Below, in pieces: positions 24,631 to 32,437 of a stretch of 44,559 bases of DNA. This stretch comes from GCA-2688265 sp964527395 (lineage in GTDB: Archaea; Nanobdellota; Nanobdellia; Woesearchaeales; GW2011-AR9): assembly GCA_964527395.1 (NCBI GenBank), contig CAZGQD010000010.1, positions 1 through 44,559 on the forward strand, in the 5' to 3' direction. How positions within the stretch are numbered: position 1 is the stretch's first letter; each line of letters begins with the position of its first letter. A model generated the notes under the pieces. That model saw only the letters and a list, made by a program, of their open reading frames with translations, was not told the DNA's origin and made no database searches. The position numbers and the translations under genes were made by a program.

Positions 24631-26604
24631 ATGGTTAAAGCAGTAAGTCAGTCTACTGAGAAAGTGGTGATTTTAGTAATTTCTGTTTTGTTATTATTAG
24701 TTTTGGCGTTTTTAGGACAAGAACGTGCAATAGTTGGAGAAGCAGTTTATGTTGTAGAAACAAGTTGTGACGAAGGCGATTTATGTATGCAGTTTGGTGG
24801 TACAACATTTACAGAAGCAGAGATTACTTCAGGAAGTACAGTTAATTTAGTATTGTCAGTAAATGCAGGAGAGTTTGAATTAGATGACATAAAGGTGTTT
24901 TTAGATTTTGATTCTTCAGAATTGAGTTATGTGAGTCATCAGTTTTTGTTTGAATCTGCTGAAGGAGACTATAGTGATGATTATAGCATAGACACAGGAA
25001 TAGAGGCAGAGCTAGATAGTTCTATTGAATTTTATATCTCAAATCCAGGTGCTATTGCCACAGAAGAATTTGCATTAGTTGAAATTGAATTTTTTGTTTC
25101 AGAAGACTTTGCTATTGGAGATGAATTTTATGTTCAGTTTTCAGATAGCTCATCTGCTCAAAGTTCAGGAAGTGAAATTATTACTAACAAACCAGTAATT
25201 AATTTTGTTGTTGTTGAAGAAGCAGAAGAGTGTGAAGAGATTACTTGGTATGCTGATTCAGATGGAGATGGATATGGAGATGAAGCAGATACAGAGTTTG
25301 GATGTACACAACCAGAAGGATATGTAGTAGACTCTAGTGATTGTGACGATAATGAAGCCTCCGTTTATCAATTAAGCACATGGTACGTAGACGTTGATGG
25401 AGATCAATTTACAGCAGGAACAATTGAGGCTTGTTATCAACCAGAAGCAACTATCAGTTGGACAGATGGAGAAGATTGTGATGACAATAGTGAGTTAGTG
25501 CAAGGAACTGATACATGGTACGTAGACGTTGATGGAGATCAATTTACAGCAGGAACAATTGAGGCTTGTTATCAACCAGAAGCAACTATCAGTTGGACAG
25601 ATGGAGAAGACTGTGATGACAGTGATTCTACTGTTGGAGTAGCAAGTAATTGGTACCCCGATCTAGATTTAGATGGATATGCAGACTATGATAATGTAGT
25701 TGAAGCTTGTTATCAGCCAGGAGCATTTTATTATTTAGCTGAAGATATTGCTGAAGAAAGCGATTGTGATGATAGTGACTCTTCAATGTACAAAGGTTGT
25801 CCATTAGATGAAGATGGAGATGGATACACAACAGTAGATGATTGTGCTGACCAAGATGCATCAAGTTACCCAGGAGCATTAGAAATCTGTGACTTACTAG
25901 ATAATGATTGTAATCAAGTTGTAGATGATTCATGTATTGATGCTGATTCACTTGTTGACGCTGATGGAGATGGTTACTATAGTGAAGCTAGTGGAGGAAA
26001 TGATTGTGCAGATGAAGATGCAGGGACTAATCCTGGCGCTACAGAAGTGTGTGACTTACTTGACAACGACTGTGATGGAGAAGTTGATGAAGATGATATC
26101 TGCTTAGCTGATGCAGCTGTTGATTTAGATTTAGATGGATATGATACTGACTCAGACTGTGATGACACAGATGCAACAGTGAACCCAGGAGCTACAGAGA
26201 TTTGTAGTGATAGTATTGACAACGATTGTAGTGGAGAAGTAGATGATGGTTGTGAAGCTGAGAGCACAGGAGTAACTAGCATTGTGATCACAGATGGAAA
26301 TGGTGACCAAATCATAGACATTAGTGCACTAGTTGCTGGAGAAGTTTACACCATTTCTGTTGAGGTTGAAGGATCAATTGTAGCAGACCATTTATTGATT
26401 GTTCAAGTGCTTGAAGATACAGATGGGACAGTGCAATCATTTACATCTCAAGAGATGGTGGCTATCGACGATGGTGGTAGTGAAAGTCTGAGTGTTAGCT
26501 TTACACCTACAGCAGATGGAGATTACTCTGTGGAAACATATGTGTGGTCAGATTGGCCAGAAAATGGAGGAGAATCACTTGTTGATTCAACAGAGGTGAA
26601 CTAA
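24631..26604 (+). CDS. Anchored surface protein with MopE-type Asp-rich repeats
   Basis: A 657-aa exported protein. A membrane segment (about 11-30) precedes IVGEAVY (34-40). Residues ~45-190 form an all-beta domain whose VNLVLSVNAGEFELDDIKVFLDFD pattern resembles cohesin-type folds (inference). From ~200 to ~540 it carries repeats with W(Y)xDxDGDGY...DCDD and EICD..DNDC(D/S)GEVD, the MopE-like metal-binding motif, rich in Asp and Cys and expected to bind calcium or other cations. A final beta domain (~545-657) looks like a surface immunoglobulin-like module. There is no C-terminal anchor. The next gene starts one base after its stop, so the two are co-expressed. It contains a recent internal duplication. 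Confidence 0.8.
   Translation: MVKAVSQSTEKVVILVISVLLLLVLAFLGQERAIVGEAVYVVETSCDEGDLCMQFGGTTFTEAEITSGSTVNLVLSVNAGEFELDDIKVFLDFDSSELSYVSHQFLFESAEGDYSDDYSIDTGIEAELDSSIEFYISNPGAIATEEFALVEIEFFVSEDFAIGDEFYVQFSDSSSAQSSGSEIITNKPVINFVVVEEAEECEEITWYADSDGDGYGDEADTEFGCTQPEGYVVDSSDCDDNEASVYQLSTWYVDVDGDQFTAGTIEACYQPEATISWTDGEDCDDNSELVQGTDTWYVDVDGDQFTAGTIEACYQPEATISWTDGEDCDDSDSTVGVASNWYPDLDLDGYADYDNVVEACYQPGAFYYLAEDIAEESDCDDSDSSMYKGCPLDEDGDGYTTVDDCADQDASSYPGALEICDLLDNDCNQVVDDSCIDADSLVDADGDGYYSEASGGNDCADEDAGTNPGATEVCDLLDNDCDGEVDEDDICLADAAVDLDLDGYDTDSDCDDTDATVNPGATEICSDSIDNDCSGEVDDGCEAESTGVTSIVITDGNGDQIIDISALVAGEVYTISVEVEGSIVADHLLIVQVLEDTDGTVQSFTSQEMVAIDDGGSESLSVSFTPTADGDYSVETYVWSDWPENGGESLVDSTEVN
25378..25621 (+). 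repeat. Direct duplication of 135-bp period in the MopE-repeat gene
   Basis: The segment 25378-25475 (98 bp) is repeated without mismatch at 25513-25610. After a single mismatch, ten more matching bases follow. The 135-bp period equals 45 codons, adding one whole repeat in frame. The near-identity at synonymous positions points to a recent event or gene conversion. Confidence 0.9.
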
Positions 26605-26605
26605 A

Positions 26606-27361
26606 ATGGGAAGAATGAAAATATTTTTTGTTTTTTTAGTTGTATTTTGTTTTTCTTTTGCTTTTGCTAGTGCAGCAACACTAGAACTAGACGATTCTGT
26701 GGATCCAGTTTCCATTAGTGGGACATGTTCTGGAGCAGACGAAGTACTCGTTCAAGTTGTTTTTTCAGGATTTACAGTAGGAGTTACAGAGATTTCTGTT
26801 GATTCTGAAACTTATTCATCTGAGTTGAACTATGATGATGAAGGAGACTATACAGTTTATGCTTCTTGTGCTGGAGAAAGTCTTTCAGGAACATTTTGTA
26901 TAGGAGATTCTTGCGATTCTGATGGAACAGGAGATGATGGTAGTGGAGATTCAGGTGGTTCTAGTGGAGGATCATCTAGTAGTGGAGGTTCTTCTGGCGG
27001 AGGAGGATCTAGCAGTTCAACTTGTACAGAAAGTTGGATTTGTGGTGATTGGTCAGAATGTACAGACGATTCACAAAGCCGTGAGTGTAATGATGAAAAC
27101 GATTGTGGAACAGACGATGATATTCCAGAATTAAGCCAAAGCTGTTCTGGTGAAGGAAGTGGAGAAACCCCATCTGAAGGAGAAACTCCAGCTCAAGGAG
27201 GAGAAGGAGGAGAAAACATCACTGGTAGAAATAAAGGCAGTGTAATTGGACCTGTTTTAGTTGGAATTGTGCTTTTGATAGTTGTTCTTGGAATCGTTGC
27301 AGCTGTGAAAGCTAGATTTGATGCTCCTAAAGGCAAAGCTAAGAAAAAAGGTAAAAAGTGA
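26606..27361 (+). CDS. Secreted Ser/Gly-linker protein with thrombospondin-like motif and C-terminal anchor
   Basis: A 251-aa protein with a Sec signal peptide (FFVFLVVFCFSFAFASA), an N-terminal beta domain (~25-105), a Ser/Gly linker, a Cys/Trp motif CTESWICGDWSECTDDSQ ending NDENDCGT, a Gly/Glu/Pro stretch, and a C-terminal membrane helix (VLVGIVLLIVVLGIVAAV) with a Lys-rich cytoplasmic end. The last third repeats the layout of the C-terminus of the giant beta-helix protein. It overlaps functionally with the MopE-repeat gene, whose stop is one base upstream. An internal ATG (MKIFF) at 26615 could be the real start. Confidence 0.75.
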   Translation: MGRMKIFFVFLVVFCFSFAFASAATLELDDSVDPVSISGTCSGADEVLVQVVFSGFTVGVTEISVDSETYSSELNYDDEGDYTVYASCAGESLSGTFCIGDSCDSDGTGDDGSGDSGGSSGGSSSSGGSSGGGGSSSSTCTESWICGDWSECTDDSQSRECNDENDCGTDDDIPELSQSCSGEGSGETPSEGETPAQGGEGGENITGRNKGSVIGPVLVGIVLLIVVLGIVAAVKARFDAPKGKAKKKGKK

Positions 27362-27363
27362 TT

Positions 27364-27395
27364 GTTTTTTTTGTTTTTTTATTAATTTGTTATTT
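27364..27395 (+). terminator. Oligo-T terminator after the surface-protein operon
   Basis: Two runs of seven to eight T residues within 17 bases follow directly after the stop of the second surface gene. This is the usual form of archaeal termination. Confidence 0.5.
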
Positions 27396-27470
27396 TTAGT
27401 TTTTTTGAGATTGGATGATTTTGTTCTAAAGCTTTTTAAAGAGAAGAGAGTATTTTGACATTACACGAAA

Positions 27471-27480
27471 CATATTAAGT
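27471..27480 (+). promoter_or_regulatory. TATA-like box of endA
   Basis: CATATTAAGT is centred 26 nt before the ATG at 27501, consistent with a leaderless transcript starting the endA region. Confidence 0.4.
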
Positions 27481-27500
27481 TGTTATTTGGATGATTTTCT

Positions 27501-28277
27501 ATGCGTGTGGAGAAAAATATGGTGAAAAGTGAAAAAGACAGTATTAATAGTGAAGATTCTAGTAAAGCAAAGGAATCAGAAGTAGCCAAGGAAATTATAA
27601 AATCTACTGGCTCTTTGGAAAACGATACCAAAGCAATAGTTGTTGAAAATGACCTACTTCCAAGCAAAATTGGAGGAAGAGTTCTTGAACATGATCTAGA
27701 TCCAATAGATGAAGCTACAAAACGTAAAGCAGAAAGAGAAGCTAACAGAAAAAGAGTTGTTAAAGCATTAGTAGCACGTGAGAGAGTTATTACTGAAAGT
27801 TCAGAGGCTGCACGTGAATTCTATAATCAATCCAGGTTTGGTAGTATTACTGAAGGTGGAAAAGTTGAACTTAGTTTACTTGAAGCTTTGTATTTGCATG
27901 AAAAAGGTCGTTTAGATATGCGAAGTGAAGCTGGACGTAAGATGACTTTTGAGACTTATGTTAGAAAAGCACGTAAAGTTGAACCTAACTTCTGGATACG
28001 CTATTGTGTATTCAAAGATATACGTAACAGAGGATACATTATCAAGACAGCACTTAAGTTTGGAGCTGACTTTCGTGTATATGATAGAGGTATTAAACCT
28101 GGAGAAGACCATGCTCGTTGGGTAGTTTATCCAGTTCATGAAGGAGAAACACTAACATGGCACGAGTTCAGTGCGAAAAATAGAGTAGCACATAGTACTA
28201 AGAAAAGGTTACTTATTGGAGTAGTAGATGACGAAGGAGATGTTACATACTACGAAGTGAGATGGATGAAACCATAG
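27501..28277 (+). CDS. endA: tRNA-splicing endonuclease (EndA)
   Basis: A 258-aa protein whose last ~170 residues are the archaeal tRNA intron endonuclease. The catalytic triad is in place: Y194 (FRVYDRG), H204 (PGEDHARW) and K235 (AHSTKKRLLIG), with the same 10- and 31-residue spacings as in the M. jannaschii enzyme. The catalytic unit size fits an alpha4-type subunit. The first ~85 residues are a charged, Lys/Glu/Ser-rich extension without clear fold, ending in a basic helix. It cuts the bulge-helix-bulge in pre-tRNA. The downstream genes are a winged-helix/nuclease-like protein and fen. Confidence 0.93.
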   Translation: MRVEKNMVKSEKDSINSEDSSKAKESEVAKEIIKSTGSLENDTKAIVVENDLLPSKIGGRVLEHDLDPIDEATKRKAEREANRKRVVKALVARERVITESSEAAREFYNQSRFGSITEGGKVELSLLEALYLHEKGRLDMRSEAGRKMTFETYVRKARKVEPNFWIRYCVFKDIRNRGYIIKTALKFGADFRVYDRGIKPGEDHARWVVYPVHEGETLTWHEFSAKNRVAHSTKKRLLIGVVDDEGDVTYYEVRWMKP

Positions 28278-28286
28278 AGTAATTAT

Positions 28287-28303
28287 TAGTTTTTTTCTTT
28301 CTT
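28287..28303 (+). terminator. T-rich terminator after endA
   Basis: A run of seven T followed by mixed T/C lies 10-25 nt after the endA stop, suggesting that transcription of the next gene starts anew. Confidence 0.35.
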
Positions 28304-28389
28304 AATTTACCTCTGTTTTATGTTATTTAATATATATTTTCTAATACTTATACTTTGTAAGCTCAAAAAGTTAATAAAGCAAACTTAGC

Positions 28390-29955
28390 ATGAACTGGAT
28401 TATGCTGAAATCAGATATGATTCTTAATTTTTTGAAGTTTAATGGGCCTAGTTTGCCAACCGCAGTAGCTAGAAATATCAAAGAAGACCCACTTATTGCT
28501 TCAGCTTATCTTGGTGAATTGAAGAGTTCTGGTAAGGTTAAAATCAGTCGGATGAAAATTGGGACTTCACCACTTTATTATCTAGTAGGGCAAGAAGCAC
28601 AGCTGGCTAACTTTGCAAACAAAGTGTTTAGTGGCAGAGATTTGCAAGTTTTTTCTAATTTAATGCAAGAAAAGGTTTTGAGAGAAAATAATATTGATTT
28701 GATACACAAAGTAGCTCTTCGGAAAATGAATGATTTTGCAATTCCATTACAAGTTGATATGGGTAATGGATCTGAAATATTCTGGAAATGGTACATGTCA
28801 AATGACAATGAAGTGGCAGAGAAAATTAGAACTATTGTATATGGAGTAGTCGTAGAAGTTGCTGCGCCTGTCCAAGAAGCAGTTCAGAATCAAGCTCAAG
28901 TTGCAGAGGAAGCTGTAGTAGAACAACAAGTAGAGGCCCCAGTTCAGGCAGAAGCACCAGCTCAAGCAGAAGTTGCAGTTCAAATAGAGCCAAAGGAAGC
29001 AGTAGTTCAGGAGCCTTTGAAACAAAAAAAAGTAGTGGAAGAAAAGGTTCAAGAGAAAAAAACGGAAGTTCCCCATGGTTTAAAGTTAGATTATCCACCA
29101 AATACAGCAGAGGGTCCTAGAGGAGATGCGAAAATTGAAGAAGTGCCCCAAGTAATTAATACTGCAGTAGAAAAAGTAGCTGAAGTTCCTGCTGCAGTAG
29201 TTGAAGAAGTAGAAAATAAAGTCGTCGTTGTTGAAGCAGAAGAAGTGCAAACAAAACTTGAAGCTGTGGCAGAAGCAGAGATTAATAGTGAAGAAAAGGC
29301 AAGAAAAGAGAAGGTTGCCTCTGTTAAAGAGGAGAAAGTAGAAACTAAGATTCAAGAACCTGTTGAAGCTGAACCCATAAGGGAAGAACAAAAGAAGAAA
29401 CCTGTCCCTAAGAAAGAGCCAGCTAAAAAAGCTAAGAAAAAGGTTGAAAAAGTAGAAAGTAAGAAAGAAGAAAAGAAAGAAAATAAATCTGAACTAAAGG
29501 AAGTTAAAAAGAAAGAAAAAGTCCAGGAGACAGTAGAGACAACTGAAGTAATTGAGAAGAAAGAAACTATTGTTGATCAAAGTGACCTTGTACAGAAAAT
29601 TAAAGAAAAGCTGATGAAAGGGAGCAAGAGGAAAATTGGAGATTTCTTGCCAGAAGTGATTGTTTATTTTGAAAAAGAAGGAGCAATAGTAGAATCACAT
29701 GAAATTGTTCGGAAAAATGGAGAATTGAATTTGAAAGTTAGCATACCTAGCAAATTTGGAAGAATATCAGTATTTTGTAAAGCGAAAAACAAATCTAAAT
29801 GTGATGAAAAAGATGTGAGTGCAGCCTACATGGAAGCACAAATGGATAAGATGCCACTGTTATTTTTATATACTGGAACTGTTAGCAAAAAGGCAGAAGA
29901 GTTCGCAGAGAGCGGAGAGTTTGTTAATTTGATGCTTTTGAAGATTGACTTTTAA
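28390..29955 (+). CDS. Winged-helix protein with charged linker and nuclease-fold-like C-terminus
   Basis: A 521-aa protein in three parts. Residues 1-150 hold a winged-helix DNA-binding domain (ILNFLKFNGPSLPTAVARNIKEDPLIASAYLGELKSSGKV) and a helical extension. About 150-395 is an A/V/E/K/Q-rich low-complexity region likely to be an extended or coiled-coil linker. The last ~120 residues (GDFLPEVIVYFEKEGAIVE, then ISVFCKAKNKSK, SAAYMEAQ, LLFLYTG, KKAEEFA) follow the order of secondary structures in Mrr/PD-(D/E)XK nucleases: a strand ending in CKAK, a helix, then a strand and a helix. The usual acidic residues are not obvious, so it may bind without cutting. It lies 17 nt before fen, suggesting a shared role in DNA or RNA processing. 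Confidence 0.55.
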   Translation: MNWIMLKSDMILNFLKFNGPSLPTAVARNIKEDPLIASAYLGELKSSGKVKISRMKIGTSPLYYLVGQEAQLANFANKVFSGRDLQVFSNLMQEKVLRENNIDLIHKVALRKMNDFAIPLQVDMGNGSEIFWKWYMSNDNEVAEKIRTIVYGVVVEVAAPVQEAVQNQAQVAEEAVVEQQVEAPVQAEAPAQAEVAVQIEPKEAVVQEPLKQKKVVEEKVQEKKTEVPHGLKLDYPPNTAEGPRGDAKIEEVPQVINTAVEKVAEVPAAVVEEVENKVVVVEAEEVQTKLEAVAEAEINSEEKARKEKVASVKEEKVETKIQEPVEAEPIREEQKKKPVPKKEPAKKAKKKVEKVESKKEEKKENKSELKEVKKKEKVQETVETTEVIEKKETIVDQSDLVQKIKEKLMKGSKRKIGDFLPEVIVYFEKEGAIVESHEIVRKNGELNLKVSIPSKFGRISVFCKAKNKSKCDEKDVSAAYMEAQMDKMPLLFLYTGTVSKKAEEFAESGEFVNLMLLKIDF

Positions 29956-29972
29956 TTAAGTAGGTGTGACAG

Positions 29973-31010
29973 ATGGGATTAAAAATTAAGGATATTGTGA
30001 AAAAGAGTACAATTACAATACCTTCACTACGTGACAAAGTTCTTGTTGTTGATTCAATGAACCTATTATATCAATTTCTTACAACAATTCGTGGGCCAGA
30101 TGGAAGCCCGTTTACAAATGCATCAGGGAATGTGACATCACACCTAATTGGACTTTTTAACAGAGTTAGCAGTTTGATGGAGCAAGGATTGAAATTAGTC
30201 TTTGTTTTTGATGGAAAAGCACCTGACCTGAAGAGAGTTACATGGGAAAAGCGTGAAGCTGCTAAAAAGAAAGCATCTTTACTGGTTGAAGCTGCACGTG
30301 AAGATGGTGATGAAGAGGCAATGAGAAAGTATGCAGGACGTACAGCCAGATTGACCAAAGAGATGGTGGAAGATAGCAAAGAAGTGATCAAGTTGCTTGG
30401 TCTACCCATTGTACAAGCACCATCAGAAGGAGAAGCACAAGCATCATGGATGGTAGCAAATGGATCAGCATACGGTTGTGTGTCACAAGATTATGATAAT
30501 ATAGTATTTGGGTGCCCTTTGTTGATTAGGAATCTGTCAATCGCAGGAAGGCGTAAACGGGCAGGAAAGTTTGCAAATCAGAAAATTGAGACCGAAGTTA
30601 TCTTGCTTGAAGAAAATTTAAATCTCTGGGGAATTGATAGAGAGCAGTTGATTGCGTTAGCTATGATGATAGGGACAGATTATAATCCGAATGGAATCAA
30701 AGGGATAGGACAAAAGAAAGGTCTGAAGTTGGTTAAAGAGTATGGGCATGACTTTGAGAAGTTGTTTGAAACTTTGAAATGGACAGAAGCATATCCAGAT
30801 TTGGCTTGGAAAGAAGTGTTTGATGTGATTAAGGATATGCCAGTGAGTGATGATTACAACATTTCTTTTTCTGATGTTAATGAAGAAGAATTGATTAAGT
30901 GTTTAGTGGAAAAGCATGAATTTAGTGAAAGTAGAGTAAAGTCTAAGCTAGCTAGTTTGGCTGAAGCAAGTAAGGCTAAAGCACAGAAAGGTTTGGCTGA
31001 TTTCTTTTGA
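29973..31010 (+). CDS. fen: Flap endonuclease 1 (FEN-1)
   Basis: A 345-aa structure-specific nuclease that removes 5' flaps in Okazaki-fragment maturation and repair. The metal ligands are present at the same numbers as in the Pyrococcus enzyme: D27, D80, E152, E154, D173, D175 and D236. The conserved N-terminal Met-Gly start is kept. The C-terminal QKGLADFF is a PCNA-interacting PIP box. AGGTG upstream of the ATG serves as a ribosome-binding site, and the gene follows the nuclease-like gene by 17 nt, so the two are co-transcribed. Confidence 0.97.
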   Translation: MGLKIKDIVKKSTITIPSLRDKVLVVDSMNLLYQFLTTIRGPDGSPFTNASGNVTSHLIGLFNRVSSLMEQGLKLVFVFDGKAPDLKRVTWEKREAAKKKASLLVEAAREDGDEEAMRKYAGRTARLTKEMVEDSKEVIKLLGLPIVQAPSEGEAQASWMVANGSAYGCVSQDYDNIVFGCPLLIRNLSIAGRRKRAGKFANQKIETEVILLEENLNLWGIDREQLIALAMMIGTDYNPNGIKGIGQKKGLKLVKEYGHDFEKLFETLKWTEAYPDLAWKEVFDVIKDMPVSDDYNISFSDVNEEELIKCLVEKHEFSESRVKSKLASLAEASKAKAQKGLADFF

Positions 31011-31130
31011 TTGATTGTTTTTTATTATTAGTAGTTGTATGATTATTTGTAGGTTTTGCTAGGCTTTTTTGTTTGAATAGATAGTTGTTCTGTAGAGATA
31101 TTTCGTAGGAAAATTAAAGTTAAAACTGCT

Positions 31131-31170
31131 GAAACTTGAAAATTTTCGAGAATCTGGTTCCATCTGAAAT
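31131..31170 (+). repeat. Intergenic repeat, pair A copy 1
   Basis: It begins GAAACTTGAAAATTTTCGAG, continues AATCTGGTTCCATCTGAAAT, and contains a near-perfect dyad CTTGAAAATTTTCGAG. Three related copies lie at 31318, 33482 and 33677, all in the same orientation and all between genes. Confidence 0.65.
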
Positions 31171-31317
31171 TTGGTTGCTTTTCGTTGTTTTAAACTGTGA
31201 GTGGAATCAAGTGTTGCTTTTTAGAACTAATTTGTTGGCTTTTTTGATAACTTTTGTGAAATTTAAGTTTATTTTTAGTGTTCGTTTTTTGAACTAAGTA
31301 TTATTTGAAGAAAAAAT

Positions 31318-31361
31318 CACTTAAACTCAAGTATTTTTGAGAATCCAGTTCCATGAGAAAT
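31318..31361 (+). repeat. Intergenic repeat, pair A copy 2
   Basis: It has the form CTTAAACTCAAGTATTTTTG, then AGAATCCAGTTCCATGAGAA. It lies 191 bp after copy 1 (measured from the GAGAATC core). Confidence 0.65.
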
Positions 31362-31381
31362 TAAGTTGTGGTTTTGAAGGC

Positions 31382-31413
31382 GAAGAAGAAGAAGAAGAAG
31401 AAGAAGAAGAAGA
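31382..31413. repeat. GAA trinucleotide microsatellite
   Basis: About ten to eleven uninterrupted GAA units between converging genes. On the minus strand it is a TTC tract just downstream of the P-loop ATPase stop. Confidence 0.9.
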
Positions 31414-31457
31414 TAGACATACACAACAGTGGAAAGAAAATTGGAGAAAGCACATAA

Positions 31458-32381
31458 CTACTTAGAATATTTTTTTTGAGCATAGCCTTTGCTCACACAA
31501 TCTGACCAGAACGAAGGCAAAGAATTAGTTACAAAACCACGAAATTTGTCTGAATAAACATAAAGAGCACCAAGAGTGTTTTTGTGTTTTTTGTACTCAT
31601 CCCTAACACCTTCATAAATATCTTTAATTTTCTTTCTTTCAAAGTCATTTTGAAGCAAAGAAGAAGGTTTTAGTAGAAGATAATCAGCTTGCCTGATGGC
31701 ATTGATTTCAATATTTGCAGAGGACTGAGAGATGAAAATTACACTTAAATCCTTGTGCCTAGCAATTAAGAGGATTTCAGTTAAAAGTTTGTTAGCATTA
31801 GTCATAGCAGAACGGCTGGAAAATTCAACCCCACCCTCATCAACTAGCAAGACAGAGTTGTTTTTAATATGAGAGATATCAGAAATTATGTTGATATAGC
31901 CAGGCAAATGATCCTTTTTAAAGCCAAGAGCATATATTTTCTTTTTTGATTTCGCTTTGAAATTTTCTAATAAGAACATACCAATTGCAGACTTGCCAGA
32001 ACCCCTTGCACCCAAGATTATGCCAATAGTAGAAGATTTTGAGTATATCCAAGATTCGAATTTTGATAAATCACCATCAAGAGACTCTAATTCGTTTAAA
32101 TTTGAGCGTTTTGCAGGAAATTCTGAACCCAGAAGACCTTTTTGAACTTTAGGCAAAGAAGATTCATCCCGATTTAAAGAATCAATTTCGAGAGCAAGAT
32201 CTTCTTCATTTTGAGGTTTTTTTTTGACCCAAGAAATGAAAGAAGTGGTTGTCCAAGAAATGCAAGCCCAAATATTAGTAGCAGTCCAAGAAGACATACG
32301 CCAAGAAACCTTTAAGCATTTTAAAAGAAAAGGATCAGATTTATTATATAATTTCTTCGTTTTAGGCTTTTTTTTGGACAT
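31458..32381 (-). CDS. P-loop ATPase of the FtsK-HerA/Zot type
   Basis: A 307-aa protein with Walker A GARGSGKS (near 123-130), Walker B NSVLLVDEGG (near 175-184) and a later VIFISQSSANIEINAIRQADY block, which is the sensor region of pumping and packaging ATPases such as Zot, HerA and viral genome-packaging enzymes. The N-terminal ~55 residues include a Trp/Thr-rich hydrophobic stretch that could attach it to the membrane. No capsid, integrase or relaxase gene lies nearby. It could be a provirus or plasmid remnant or a DPANN-specific housekeeping gene. Its flanks carry copies of an intergenic repeat. It shares one TATA box with trm5. Confidence 0.6.
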   Translation of the reverse strand: MSKKKPKTKKLYNKSDPFLLKCLKVSWRMSSWTATNIWACISWTTTSFISWVKKKPQNEEDLALEIDSLNRDESSLPKVQKGLLGSEFPAKRSNLNELESLDGDLSKFESWIYSKSSTIGIILGARGSGKSAIGMFLLENFKAKSKKKIYALGFKKDHLPGYINIISDISHIKNNSVLLVDEGGVEFSSRSAMTNANKLLTEILLIARHKDLSVIFISQSSANIEINAIRQADYLLLKPSSLLQNDFERKKIKDIYEGVRDEYKKHKNTLGALYVYSDKFRGFVTNSLPSFWSDCVSKGYAQKKYSK

Positions 32382-32404
32382 AGTAGAGGTTAGTATAGAG
32401 AATG

Positions 32405-32413
32405 TTTATATAA
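32405..32413. promoter_or_regulatory. Shared palindromic TATA box for two divergent genes
   Basis: TTTATATAA, with the self-complementary core TTATATAA, is the only good TATA match in the 56-bp gap. Its centre is 29 nt from the trm5 ATG (32438) and 28 nt from the ATPase ATG (32381), so one element can serve both leaderless genes. Confidence 0.65.
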
Positions 32414-32437
32414 GTTATCTATTGAGAGAGAAGAAGT

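Larger units (their letters stand above)
31011..31457. other. Gene-free region holding repeat pair A and a GAA microsatellite
   Basis: About 450 bp between converging genes. It begins with a short T run (terminator for fen). It holds two copies of the ~40-bp intergenic repeat (31131-31170 and 31318-31361) and ends with a GAA microsatellite (31382-31413). No coding frame was seen. Confidence 0.6.

Noticed and set aside
25378..26260. Repeated units in the MopE-type gene as a CRISPR-like array
   Set aside because: The repeats are in frame, encode DGDGY/CDD metal-binding motifs, vary in spacing and lack unique spacers.
28798..29391. Minus-strand frames rich in Phe/Leu opposite the 521-aa gene
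   Set aside because: They mirror the A/V/E/K-rich linker codons; no ribosome-binding site or promoter was seen.
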